Source of the DNA: Lentzea cavernae
GTDB taxonomy: Bacteria > Actinomycetota > Actinomycetes > Mycobacteriales > Pseudonocardiaceae
Direction of reading: 5' to 3'
Assembly (NCBI RefSeq): GCF_014653695.1
Contig: NZ_BNAR01000019.1
Span: 1 to 64,000 of the forward strand
Length of the DNA: 64,000 nt
Positions 1 through 7,796 of the stretch are shown one piece after another. Position 1 is the stretch's first letter, and every line of letters starts with the position of its first letter. Made by a program: the position numbers and the translations under genes. Below the pieces are notes generated by a model, which did not search any database, was not told the origin of the DNA, and saw nothing but the letters and a program-made list of their open reading frames with translations.

Positions 1-131
1 ATCGCAGTCGTCGCGCAGCGGCGACAAAACGACCCGTCCGTCACGACCCAACGCAACCACCAACACAAGGCGACCATCCGCCAAGCAACGCGACCACCCC
101 GCTGGAACCGCCACCAACCCACCCAACCCGC
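1..131 (-). repeat. Dispersed intergenic repeat, copy A (cut by window edge)
   Basis: The first about 131 bases closely match the reverse complement of bases 41071-41196, with scattered substitutions and a few small indels. Shared blocks include GTCGTCGCGCAGCGGCGACA and CCGTCCGTCACGAC. The match begins at base 1, so the element probably continues left of the window; in copy B it runs into a large palindrome. The plus strand here is rich in C and A and has no convincing gene. Bases 132-178 hold only the short leader of the deacetylase gene. Confidence 0.75.
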
Positions 132-178
132 ACCCCACACACGCTTGAAAGATCACCCCCACGGGTAACGTCAAAACC

Positions 179-928
179 ATGGCCACACTGGTGACGTTCC
201 ACGCCCACCCCGACGACGAGTGCATCGTCACAGGCGGCGTGATGCGCAAAGCGTTCGAAGACGGCCACCGAGTCGTACTCGTCGTCGCAACGCGCGGCGA
301 GGCCGGCGAAATCCCGGACTTCCTGGAAGACGGCGAAGAACTCTGGCAGCGACGGGTGATCGAAACCCACGCCGCCGCCGACCTCCTCGGCGTCTCGCGA
401 GTGGAATTCCTGGGCTACCGCGACTCCGGAATGATGGGCGACGAGCTCAACGACCACCCCGGCTCCTTCTGGACCGCAGACGTAGAAGAGGCGGCCCAAA
501 AACTAGCCGCCATCCTCGTAGAAGAGAACGCGAAGGTCTTCACGACCTACGACAGCTTCGGCGGCTACGGCCACCCCGACCACATCCAGACACACCGGGT
601 GGGCATGCGCGCCGCAGAGATCGCGGGCACCCCGGCCGTCTACCAGGCGATGGTGCGGGAGTCGGAGTTCCGCCAGGCGTTCAAGCTCTCCGGCATCGAG
701 GAGCCACCGGAACTGGCCGAGGGCGCGGTACCGGAGTCGGAGATCAACGTCGGCGTCGACGTCACGAAGTACCTGGAGGTGAAGCGGAAGGCGATGCGCG
801 CACACGCCTCGCAGATCCCCGAGCAGTCGTTCTTCCTGTCGCTGGACGAACCCACGTTCGCGCACGCGTTCGGCACCGAGTGGTTCATCCGCGAGGGCCA
901 CGAGCCGGCAACGTCACTGGACCTCTAG
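179..928 (+). CDS. PIG-L family deacetylase (MshB/Mca-like)
   Basis: This 249-residue protein belongs to the PIG-L/LmbE zinc-dependent N-acetylglucosamine deacetylase family. The N-terminal metal motif HAHPDDE sits at residues 8-14, and a second ligand region (GHPDHIQTH) at about residues 131-139. In actinomycetes the family includes MshB and Mca, which act on mycothiol intermediates and conjugates, and also antibiotic-tailoring enzymes. The exact substrate cannot be read from sequence. The length suits the family and no signal peptide is seen, so it is cytosolic. The ATG follows the copy A repeat with no strong ribosome-binding site. The 5' part has unusually A-rich third positions compared with genes further in. 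Confidence 0.88.
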   Translation: MATLVTFHAHPDDECIVTGGVMRKAFEDGHRVVLVVATRGEAGEIPDFLEDGEELWQRRVIETHAAADLLGVSRVEFLGYRDSGMMGDELNDHPGSFWTADVEEAAQKLAAILVEENAKVFTTYDSFGGYGHPDHIQTHRVGMRAAEIAGTPAVYQAMVRESEFRQAFKLSGIEEPPELAEGAVPESEINVGVDVTKYLEVKRKAMRAHASQIPEQSFFLSLDEPTFAHAFGTEWFIREGHEPATSLDL

Positions 929-952
929 CAAACTGGGCCTCTAGCAAACTGG
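922..952 (+). repeat. 15-bp tandem duplication across a stop codon
   Basis: The sequence CCTCTAGCAAACTGG occurs at 922-936 and again at 938-952 (period 16). The first copy contains the TAG stop of the deacetylase gene (926-928). It looks like a small local duplication that added 16 bases of 3' sequence without changing the protein. Confidence 0.8.
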
Positions 953-966
953 ACCGCTGGAACGCG

Positions 967-1002
967 AAACGGGGGCGGTCCCCGAAAGGACCGCCCCCGT
1001 TT
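967..1002. terminator. Bidirectional stem-loop terminator
   Basis: A perfect 15-bp stem, AAACGGGGGCGGTCC (967-981) with GGACCGCCCCCGTTT (988-1002), closes a 6-base CCGAAA loop. Both strands end the stem in a T run. It lies between two convergent genes (stops at 928 and 1018) and should terminate both. Confidence 0.9.
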
Positions 1003-1017
1003 CTCCGTTCAGCTACT

Positions 1018-1623
1018 TCACGCGCTGCGGCGGCGGCGCAGGAACAGCAGGGTGCCGGCACCGGCACCGACGAGACCCACACCCGACAGCAGCAGCCACA
1101 ACGGCGAGGCACCGGTCGCCGCGAGGGGCGGTTCCGGAGCGCTGCCCGCGGGAGCGACGGGGGTGGTCGACGGCGGCACCACGGAGGACGAGGGCGCCTC
1201 CGGAGCCGAGGACGTCGGCTCGCTGGGCTTCGTCTCCGACGGCTTGGTCGGCTTGGTCGGCGGCGGCGTCTGCTTCACGCACGCCGGCGTCTTGAGCGTT
1301 TCGTTGTAGTTGTACTTCTCGCCGTCGGACGCGGTCACCTTGATGGTGAACGTGTGTGCGACGGTGCCATCGGCCTCGAACTTCTTCTCGCCCCAGTTCT
1401 GGCCGAACTTCTCGTCGGCCAGGACCGTGTCGCCGTCCTTGATCAGCACGGTGTTCTTGTTGCCGCCCGCGTACTGGGTCAGCTTGACCTTCAGCACAGC
1501 CTTGTCCTTGACGCACTCCGCTGACGACACCGGGGTGTGTGCGCTGGCCGGGGTAGCCAGTGCCAGCGAAGCGAGGGCCGCGGTGGCAGTCACCGCAAGC
1601 GCGCCGAGAACTCTGCTTGCCAT
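1018..1623 (-). CDS. Secreted, sortase-anchored surface protein
   Basis: About 201 residues from the ATG at 1623, which has AGGAG seven bases upstream; an in-frame start at 1668 is less likely. Residues 1-28 are a Sec signal peptide ending near TPASAHT. A beta-rich domain of about 100 residues with two cysteines follows. Next comes a Pro/Ser/Thr/Lys linker (PTKPTKPSETKPSEPTSS) and a C-terminal LAATG-type sorting motif, a hydrophobic helix and an RRRRSA tail. This is the architecture of class E sortase substrates (LAxTG) in actinomycetes. The domain resembles small cell-wall LPXTG proteins of unknown function. No sortase gene is in the window. Confidence 0.82.
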   Translation of the reverse strand: MASRVLGALAVTATAALASLALATPASAHTPVSSAECVKDKAVLKVKLTQYAGGNKNTVLIKDGDTVLADEKFGQNWGEKKFEADGTVAHTFTIKVTASDGEKYNYNETLKTPACVKQTPPPTKPTKPSETKPSEPTSSAPEAPSSSVVPPSTTPVAPAGSAPEPPLAATGASPLWLLLSGVGLVGAGAGTLLFLRRRRSA

Positions 1624-1680
1624 GGAAACTCCTGCTCTGCGTTGATGCGTGGCGGATCGAGCACACATTGACTATCCAAA

Positions 1681-1696
1681 TCACCCGACCGGGTGA
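1681..1696. promoter_or_regulatory. Palindromic operator candidate upstream of the surface protein
   Basis: TCACCCG-AC-CGGGTGA is a perfect 7+7 inverted repeat 58 bases before the ATG at 1623. The gap to the helicase stop codon at 1757 is intergenic. It is the right size for a TetR/GntR-type dimer site, but no regulator is assigned. Confidence 0.45.
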
Positions 1697-1756
1697 ACCG
1701 CGTCACGCTAACAACTCAGAGCACTCAGAAGGTCACCATATGGCAACGCTACGGTG

Positions 1757-4624
1757 TCACCACGGGTAGATCAGCATGTTTTCTGTTAGCCCGATCGTGC
1801 CGGCGACCAACCTCATCTGCTCCACACCGCGCACGTCAGCGTCCAGGAGCCTCGGCGAGCAGATCATCACGGCGAGCGTCTGGGCACGCGACAACGCCAC
1901 GTTCAATCTGTTGCGTGACAAAAGAAAGTCCAGGCCACGCGGCAGGTCCACCGTGGACGACGACGTCATGGACATGATGACGGCGGGTGCCTCCTGGCCC
2001 TGGAAGCGGTCCACGGTGCCCACCCGAGTTTCGGTGAACCCCGCATCGGCGAGCCTTCGCCGGATCACCCGCACCTGCAGGTTGTACGGCGCCACGACGA
2101 GAACGTCCGCATCGGTCAGTTCGCGCGTTTTGCCGTTGTCCGTCCAAGTGCGACCGACGATCGCGCGCACGGTGTCGACCACGGCGTCGGCCTCCTCGAC
2201 GGACGACGTGATGTTGTGCCGGTGGTCGACCTCGCGCAGGTAGATCCCGGGTTCGATGCCCGAGATCGACCGGTGCGCGGCCGTCTCGTGCGAATGGAGC
2301 AGTCCGGCGTAGGAGAGCTCCGACACGGGACGGCACACCGCGGGGTGCATTCGCCGCGTCTCCGCCAGGAAGTAGCCCAGGTGCGGCGGGATCACGTCCG
2401 CGTCACCCAGCAGGTGGCCCAGCGCGGAGGCGTCCGAGCCGGGCGGGTGCACGCCCTGCACCACCTGCGGCAGCTGCTGCGGGTCGCCCAGCAGCACCAG
2501 GTTGCGGGCCGCCGTCCCCACCGCCACCGCGTCGGCGAGCGCGAACTGACCGGCCTCGTCGATGATCATCACGTCGAACGGCTGCGCCTTGATCACGGCG
2601 TTGGAGAACGTCCAGGCCGTGCCGCCGACCAGGTGGCCCTGCGGGTGCTCCTCACGCCACTGCGCCAGCGCGCCGTTGGTCTTCGGCTGGTCCCACGGCA
2701 GGCCCTCCTCGGGCTTTCCCTTGGGACGCTTGGCCATCGGGATGTCCGGGTCGACGCTCGACAGCACGTTCTCGACGGCCTTGTGCGAGGTCGAGGTGAC
2801 CGCGACGGTCTTGCCCTGGTCGATCAGGTGCCGCACGAGCTTGGTCGCGAGGTAGGTCTTGCCGGCGCCGGGCGGGCCCTGCACCGCCAGCGTGCCGCCG
2901 TCGAGCTGGTCGACGGCCTTGATCACGGCCTGCACCACGTCGTCGTGCTGCGGCAGCGGTTGCGCGGGCGGCGTGCGCAGCAGCAGGTCGATGCCGGGGT
3001 TGCGGGGGAGCAGCGGCAACAGCCCGACGGCCTGCTCGGCCAGTTCCGCGACGGCCTCGTCCTTCGGCGACGCGGGCACCGGGCTCCCCGGCAGCACCGC
3101 GATCGGCATCTCGCCGTGCTCGACCGCGTTGCTCTCGGTCAGCACCAGCTCGTACGGGTTGTCGTCCGACACCACGGCGTTGCGCGTGACGTTGCCGGGG
3201 TACAGCAACCGGACCTGCTCGTCCTTGCCGAACGGGTGCGGGCGCTCGGGGTCGACCCGCGCGTGCACCTGCCGTTTGTGCGTGCGGACCCGGCCGGCCG
3301 GCGGCACCCAGTCGTCGGCCCTGAGCGTGATCGGCACCGCGCAGTTCGAATCCGTCTCCAGGTCGGAGATCGGCGCGAGGGCCTGCCGGAAGTAGTCACC
3401 CCACGCCGGACTCGCCTCGCGCCGGTGGTACCCGACGGTCGCCGCGAACAGGTCGTGCCCCTGTGCGACCAACGGCTCGGTCAGCGCCGCCATCCGGCGC
3501 GCCCGTTCAGCTGCCTTCTCCAGCGCCGCCTCGTCGCGCTCCTGCGGCGCCGCGGTCTCGATCTCGCGCTCGACCTTGATGCCCTGCAACAGGTCCCGCA
3601 GACCACGGGTCGGAACCTCGTCGTCCAGCAGCGGCTTCAACGCCGGCAGCGTGTACTCCCGTGTGGACACCCGCAACACCCGGCGCGTCAACGCCCCGAG
3701 GTCGACGCAACGCCGCACGAGCTCGTCCACTTCGGACTCCAGCGTCGCCGTCCGCGCGGCCCGCCCGGCGAGGTCGTGCGGCGCGAAGTGGTAGACCGTG
3801 CCGGCCGGCGTGCGCTCCACGAACTCCGCGAACGTGCCCTCCCACCCCGGAGTGCGGAACGTGTCGCCGTCGACCTCCAGGAACACGTCGTCCTCGGCGG
3901 GCTCGGGCAGGTTCGCCAGCGCCTCGGGCGCCACGACCTCGTAGGTGATCTCACCGGTGCGCTCCTGCCGCACCTGGAGCCGGGCCTGGGCGGTCAGCGC
4001 GGCGAACGAGGCGGGCGACAGCGTCGCGGGCCGCTCCTCGGTCTCCGCAAGCGCGTCGATCGTGTCAATGCCGACCAAAACCAGCTTCCGCCGCTGGTCG
4101 GTCCGCAACCCGGCCACCAGCGAAAGGTCCCGCGCCTCCTCCCGGCCAGAAGCGCAGTGACGGGCGAACCGGCACCCGTTGCACGCCGCTCGCACATCAC
4201 CCCACGACCGCGTCGGCGCAGGTCCGGGCTTCGCGAGCCGCGTCAGCAGCCGGTCCAGCAGGGGAGTGAAGTCGGCGACGCGGAACGAGGTGCGGCGCCC
4301 GTCGACGATTAGGTGCGCGCGCTCCGAACCCACCGCCCGAGCAGCCGCGACCAGCGACAACACGGCCAACGGCGTGGCGTCGGCGGCCTCGTCGCACGGC
4401 TCGTAACCGTCAGCCGTGCGCACGAGCGTCTGGGCCGAGCAGAAGAAGACGCCGTCGAAGAACACGGCGTCCGCGACGAGGTCCGCGCCGGACCGCATCT
4501 CCTCGGCCGTGCGGGTGGCCTCGCGGTGCAGGTCGGACGGGTCGCCTCGCCGCTCGTCCCGCGCGAGGTGGCTGCGGTGCTCACATTCGAGCAGGTCGAC
4601 GAGATCGGGCGGGCTGACGAGCAT
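1757..4624 (-). CDS. SF1 helicase with degenerate RecB-like nuclease domain (TM0106-type)
   Basis: A 955-residue protein. The C-terminal half is a complete superfamily 1 (Dna2/Upf1-like) helicase. It has Walker A GPPGAGKT near residue 582, MIIDEAGQ near 683, LGDPQQLPQV (motif III), TVDRFQGQEAP (motif V) and LNVALSRAQ (motif VI). The N-terminal part resembles TM0106-family RecB-like nucleases: it opens with SPPDLVDLLECEHRSHL and keeps a CNGCRFARHC cysteine cluster near residue 148. The segments that should carry the catalytic Asp, the D/E-x-K motif and QxxxY are missing or altered. I infer an ATP-driven DNA or RNA helicase without nuclease activity. Ku lies directly upstream on the same strand. 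Confidence 0.85.
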   Translation of the reverse strand: MLVSPPDLVDLLECEHRSHLARDERRGDPSDLHREATRTAEEMRSGADLVADAVFFDGVFFCSAQTLVRTADGYEPCDEAADATPLAVLSLVAAARAVGSERAHLIVDGRRTSFRVADFTPLLDRLLTRLAKPGPAPTRSWGDVRAACNGCRFARHCASGREEARDLSLVAGLRTDQRRKLVLVGIDTIDALAETEERPATLSPASFAALTAQARLQVRQERTGEITYEVVAPEALANLPEPAEDDVFLEVDGDTFRTPGWEGTFAEFVERTPAGTVYHFAPHDLAGRAARTATLESEVDELVRRCVDLGALTRRVLRVSTREYTLPALKPLLDDEVPTRGLRDLLQGIKVEREIETAAPQERDEAALEKAAERARRMAALTEPLVAQGHDLFAATVGYHRREASPAWGDYFRQALAPISDLETDSNCAVPITLRADDWVPPAGRVRTHKRQVHARVDPERPHPFGKDEQVRLLYPGNVTRNAVVSDDNPYELVLTESNAVEHGEMPIAVLPGSPVPASPKDEAVAELAEQAVGLLPLLPRNPGIDLLLRTPPAQPLPQHDDVVQAVIKAVDQLDGGTLAVQGPPGAGKTYLATKLVRHLIDQGKTVAVTSTSHKAVENVLSSVDPDIPMAKRPKGKPEEGLPWDQPKTNGALAQWREEHPQGHLVGGTAWTFSNAVIKAQPFDVMIIDEAGQFALADAVAVGTAARNLVLLGDPQQLPQVVQGVHPPGSDASALGHLLGDADVIPPHLGYFLAETRRMHPAVCRPVSELSYAGLLHSHETAAHRSISGIEPGIYLREVDHRHNITSSVEEADAVVDTVRAIVGRTWTDNGKTRELTDADVLVVAPYNLQVRVIRRRLADAGFTETRVGTVDRFQGQEAPAVIMSMTSSSTVDLPRGLDFLLSRNRLNVALSRAQTLAVMICSPRLLDADVRGVEQMRLVAGTIGLTENMLIYPW

Positions 4625-4800
4625 GGGCAGTGATGCTAGTCAGCAGCACCGACGAAAACGCGGCGACCTGCGCTGCCAGCGGGCACGAGGGCGGCGCCGT
4701 GCCACGCCAGGAACACGCTGCAGAGCACCGCGACCCGCATCGGGCCTCGTCCGCACTGCGAACAACGCGATAGCGCCGAAGTCTCAGCGCGAAAACGGGC

Positions 4801-4837
4801 GCGCGGCCCGCGTTCATCCCCGATACGCGGGCCGCGC
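4801..4837 (-). terminator. Terminator downstream of ku
   Basis: GCGCGGCCCGCG (4801-4812) and CGCGGGCCGCGC (4826-4837) form a perfect 12-bp stem around a 13-base loop. On the minus strand it is followed by CCGTTTTCG, a short U-tract. It lies just beyond the ku stop at 4856 and separates ku from the helicase gene. Nothing else is seen in 4625-4855. Confidence 0.82.
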
Positions 4838-4855
4838 TCCACCTGCCGCAGTGGC

Positions 4856-5518
4856 TCAGACGTTCGCCTCCACCAGGTGCAGCAGGGCCTCGTGATGCGT
4901 GTTCGGGTAGTCGTGCGCACGGAACGGACGTGTCTGCGCCCGCACCAGCGCCGCCGCGGCAGCCAGTTCACCGGTGCGCACCTCGGTGTCCCGGTGCAGG
5001 AACGCGAAGTGCGGATCCCGGACCTCGTCGGGCCACAACAGCGTGTGCAGCACCAGAACCCCCTGCTGCGGCCGGATCGCGGCCAGGGTCTCCTTGCCGC
5101 GCAAGGCGAACTTGACGATCGCCGCCGCCTTCGTGCGCTCCAGGGTCTCGCGCAGCAGCACGTACGAGCGCACGGCGAGGTCGTCCGGTTCGAGGTAGTA
5201 GCTGCGGTGCAACGCGACCGGGTCCACGTCGACCTGCGGCGCGAACTGCTGCACGTCGATCACGCCGTCCTCCGGCGCCGGCAGGTCGCCCGGATCTATC
5301 TGCACGATCCGGCCGTCGTCGAGTTCGTAGCCCCGGCCGATGTCCTCCGGTGTGAGTCTCAACGAGCACTCACCGCACACCTGTTGGTGGCGCACGCGGC
5401 CGCTGTCCTCGCGGTGCACGAGGTGCACCTTGCTGCGGTGCTCGGTGGCCGCCGAGACCAGCCGCACCGTCATCGTCGCCATCCCGAACCGAAGTGCTCC
5501 CCGCCACACTGTCCTCAT
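4856..5518 (-). CDS. ku: Ku-like DNA end-binding protein (NHEJ)
   Basis: 220 residues with the bacterial Ku core: it starts WRGALRFG, followed by a HRSKVHLVHREDSGRVRH segment, a CGEC pair and GRGYELDDGRIV. The family binds double-strand ends as a homodimer and recruits LigD for non-homologous end joining. Typical bacterial Ku is about 260-310 residues. This one ends soon after the core and lacks the basic C-terminal extension that contacts DNA and LigD. The usual xPV is MTV in FGMATMTVRL. No ligD is in the window. A LexA-like palindrome ends 14 bases before the start codon, suggesting damage-responsive expression. Confidence 0.85.
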   Translation of the reverse strand: MRTVWRGALRFGMATMTVRLVSAATEHRSKVHLVHREDSGRVRHQQVCGECSLRLTPEDIGRGYELDDGRIVQIDPGDLPAPEDGVIDVQQFAPQVDVDPVALHRSYYLEPDDLAVRSYVLLRETLERTKAAAIVKFALRGKETLAAIRPQQGVLVLHTLLWPDEVRDPHFAFLHRDTEVRTGELAAAAALVRAQTRPFRAHDYPNTHHEALLHLVEANV

Positions 5519-5531
5519 GACAAATGAGTAC

Positions 5532-5547
5532 TCGAACAGGTGTTCAA
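5532..5547 (-). promoter_or_regulatory. Candidate LexA (SOS) box before ku
   Basis: TCGAAC-AGGT-GTTCAA matches 11 of the 12 defined positions of the actinobacterial/Gram-positive LexA consensus TCGAAC-N4-GTTCGA. It lies at -14 to -29 relative to the ku start at 5518, where it could block transcription. A second small palindrome, GAGTACTC, overlaps its edge (5526-5533). Confidence 0.6.
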
Positions 5548-5581
5548 CTAAGCATATGAACTGGTGAGAGGCCTCGTTCGG

Positions 5582-5609
5582 ACGCGTCCGACAGGTGTCC
5601 CGGACGCGT
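5582..5609 (-). terminator. Stem-loop between the SDR gene and ku
   Basis: ACGCGTCCG (5582-5590) pairs with CGGACGCGT (5601-5609) around a 10-base loop, just after the SDR stop codon at 5637. There is no strong T tract. It probably insulates ku from read-through of the SDR gene. Confidence 0.6.
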
Positions 5610-5636
5610 GTTTCCGACGAAAGTCACTCAGAAGGG

Positions 5637-7022
5637 CTACCAGGGGGAGGGCGCGTAGTCCTTCAGGAAGCAGCCGTACAGGTCCTCGCCGGCCTCACCG
5701 CGCACGATCGGGTCGTACACCCGCGCCGCGCCGTCGACCAGGTCCAGCGGGGCGTGGAAGCCCTCGTCGGCCAGTCGCAGCTTGAGAGGGTGCGGGCGCT
5801 CGTCGGTGATCCAGCCCGTGTCGACTGCGGTCATCAGGATGCCGTCGGCCTGCAGCATCTCCTCGGCGCTGGTGCGCGTCAACATGTTCAGCGCGGCCTT
5901 GGCCATGTTCGTGTGCGGGTGCCCGGAACCCTTGTAGGCGCGGGAGAACTGGCCCTCCATCGCCGACACGTTCACCACGTACTTGCGGCGGTACGACGAC
6001 TTGGCCATCGAGGCGCGCAGGCGGGAGATCAGCAGGAACGGCGCCGTGGAGTTGCACAGCTGCACCTCCAGCAGCTCGACCGGGTCGACCTCGTCGACGT
6101 TCTGGATCCAGGAGTTCGTCGCCGCGGTGTCCGGCACGAGGCCGCCCGCGTCGATGTCCTTGGAGCCCGCCATCAGCGCCAGCGTCGTCACCGAGTGCGC
6201 CTCGGGCACGGCGGTGCCGGGCAGGGCGAGCTGGCCGTGACCGCCGAACGAGATCAGCTCGGGGCGGCGGGCGTCTCCCGTCAGCTCCTCGTGCTCGGCG
6301 TGGGCCAGTGGCGTGTAGGCGCCGGCGGAGCGGCGCACGGTCTGGGCGGCGTTGTTGATGAGCACGTCCAGCGGGCCGCGGGACGCCACCTCGTCGGCCA
6401 GCGCGAGCACCTGGGACGGGTCGCGCAGGTCGATGCCGACGATCTTGAGCCGGTCGATCCAGTCCTCGGCGTCGGGCATCGAGGCGAACCGGCGGGCCGC
6501 GTCCTTGGGGAACCGGGTGGTGATCGTGGTGTGAGCGCCGTCACGCAGCAGGCGCAGCGCGATGTACATGCCGATCTTCGCGCGGCCGCCGGTCAGCAGC
6601 GCGTTGCGACCGGCCAGGTCCGTGCGGGCGTCGCGCTTGCCGTGGTTGAACGCGGCGCACTCCGGGCAGAGGTTGTGGTAGAAGGCGTCCACCTCGACGA
6701 ACCTCTTGCGGCACGTGTAGCAGGAACGCGCGCGCAGCAGCGTGCCCGCGGTGGCGCCCTGGGCGTTCGACACGAGGGGCAGGCCCTGGGTCTCGTCGTC
6801 GATGCGGTCCGGCGACCCGGTGGCCGTCAGGGCGGTGACGGCGCGGTCGTTGGCCGTGATGGCGGCCTTGCGCTCGGTTTTGCGGAACTTCTTCGCGGCC
6901 TTGAAGATCTTCGCGGTGGCCCGGCGGACGCGCACGGCGTCGTCGTGTTCCGCCGGCAGGTCCTCGACCTGGGCAAGCACGCGCAGGCAGACTTCCAGCT
7001 CTGCGGGGTCGATCGAGGTCAT
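5637..7022 (-). CDS. SDR family oxidoreductase with internal zinc ribbon
   Basis: 461 residues from the first Met at 7022. A helical N-terminal region (1-95) is followed by a zinc-ribbon-like segment, C101-x2-C104 and C119-x2-C122. A Rossmann domain then opens with LLTGGRAKIG (143-151) and has INNAAQTVRR. At the usual YxxxK position it reads TNMAK, so the catalytic Tyr is Thr. From memory of the family, this zinc-ribbon SDR group (bacteria, plants and fungi) shares that substitution. Cofactor binding is likely; the substrate is unknown. It may be bicistronic with nothing: ku downstream is separated by a stem-loop, and the HAD gene upstream is divergent. Confidence 0.8.
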   Translation of the reverse strand: MTSIDPAELEVCLRVLAQVEDLPAEHDDAVRVRRATAKIFKAAKKFRKTERKAAITANDRAVTALTATGSPDRIDDETQGLPLVSNAQGATAGTLLRARSCYTCRKRFVEVDAFYHNLCPECAAFNHGKRDARTDLAGRNALLTGGRAKIGMYIALRLLRDGAHTTITTRFPKDAARRFASMPDAEDWIDRLKIVGIDLRDPSQVLALADEVASRGPLDVLINNAAQTVRRSAGAYTPLAHAEHEELTGDARRPELISFGGHGQLALPGTAVPEAHSVTTLALMAGSKDIDAGGLVPDTAATNSWIQNVDEVDPVELLEVQLCNSTAPFLLISRLRASMAKSSYRRKYVVNVSAMEGQFSRAYKGSGHPHTNMAKAALNMLTRTSAEEMLQADGILMTAVDTGWITDERPHPLKLRLADEGFHAPLDLVDGAARVYDPIVRGEAGEDLYGCFLKDYAPSPW

Positions 7023-7058
7023 GAGCAGGCATTTTACGGGGCGAGGGGTGGTGGTCCG

Positions 7059-7754
7059 GTGACCGGGCCTGAACTGCTGGTGCTGTGGGACATCGACGGC
7101 ACGCTGATCTCGGCGCGCGGCTTCGGCGGGCTGATGTACCGCCACGCGTTCCAGACGGCGTTCGGCAGGGAGTTGCAGGGGCCCGTGGACCTCGGCGGGC
7201 GCACCGAGCTGGACATCATCGAGGAGACCCTGAGGCAGCACGGCATCGAGCACACGCGGGAGGCGTCGCGGCAGCTGGCCGACGCGCTGGCGGACTCCTT
7301 CGAGACGAGGCGGGCCGAGCTGCCCGGCCACGGCGAGGTGCTGCCCGGCGCGCTGCGGGCGCTCGAGCACTTCGCGGACGACCCGCGCGTGCACCAGGGC
7401 GTGCTGACCGCGAACCTCAGGAGCGTCGCGCTGGTCAAGCTGGAGGAGTTCGGCCTCGCGCACCTCGTCGACTGGGACGTCAGCGCGTTCGGCGACGACC
7501 ACGCCGACCGGGCCGAACTGGTCGCGTTCGCCCGTGAACGCGCGCGGCACATCCGCCCGTTCGCGCGGGACGAGGTCGTGCTCATCGGTGACACCCCGCA
7601 CGACGTGTACGCGGCGACCAAGTCGGGTGTGCGGCTCGTCGCGGTGGCCACGGGGCGCAGTTCGCGCCACGACCTGCACCGGGCGGGAGCCCAGATCGTG
7701 ATGGACGACCTGAGCGACCTGGAAGAGCTGGCCAGGAGCGTGTGGGCGGCCTGA
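7059..7754 (+). CDS. HAD family hydrolase
   Basis: 231 residues from GTG at 7059, with AGGGG a short way upstream. The haloacid dehalogenase motifs are present: WDIDGTL with nucleophile Asp11 and acid Asp13, TANL (motif II) and VLIGDTPHDVYAA (motif IV). A helical cap at residues 20-85 makes it subclass I (phosphoglycolate phosphatase/beta-phosphoglucomutase-like). It most likely removes phosphate from a small metabolite in the cytosol. It starts 36 bases from the divergent SDR gene, so the two promoters must overlap. Confidence 0.85.
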   Translation: MTGPELLVLWDIDGTLISARGFGGLMYRHAFQTAFGRELQGPVDLGGRTELDIIEETLRQHGIEHTREASRQLADALADSFETRRAELPGHGEVLPGALRALEHFADDPRVHQGVLTANLRSVALVKLEEFGLAHLVDWDVSAFGDDHADRAELVAFARERARHIRPFARDEVVLIGDTPHDVYAATKSGVRLVAVATGRSSRHDLHRAGAQIVMDDLSDLEELARSVWAA

Positions 7755-7796
7755 GACGGGTCTGAACGGCCCTGGCCTCCGATCGATCACGGCGTT

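Noticed and set aside
220..1524. 434-codon plus-strand frame over the deacetylase and surface protein genes
   Set aside because: Arg-rich shadow that runs through a strong terminator.
2216..4312. Long open frame (698 codons) on the plus strand opposite the helicase gene
   Set aside because: Low-complexity Arg/His/Val-rich translation typical of the antisense of a GC-rich gene. The helicase motifs on the other strand are intact.
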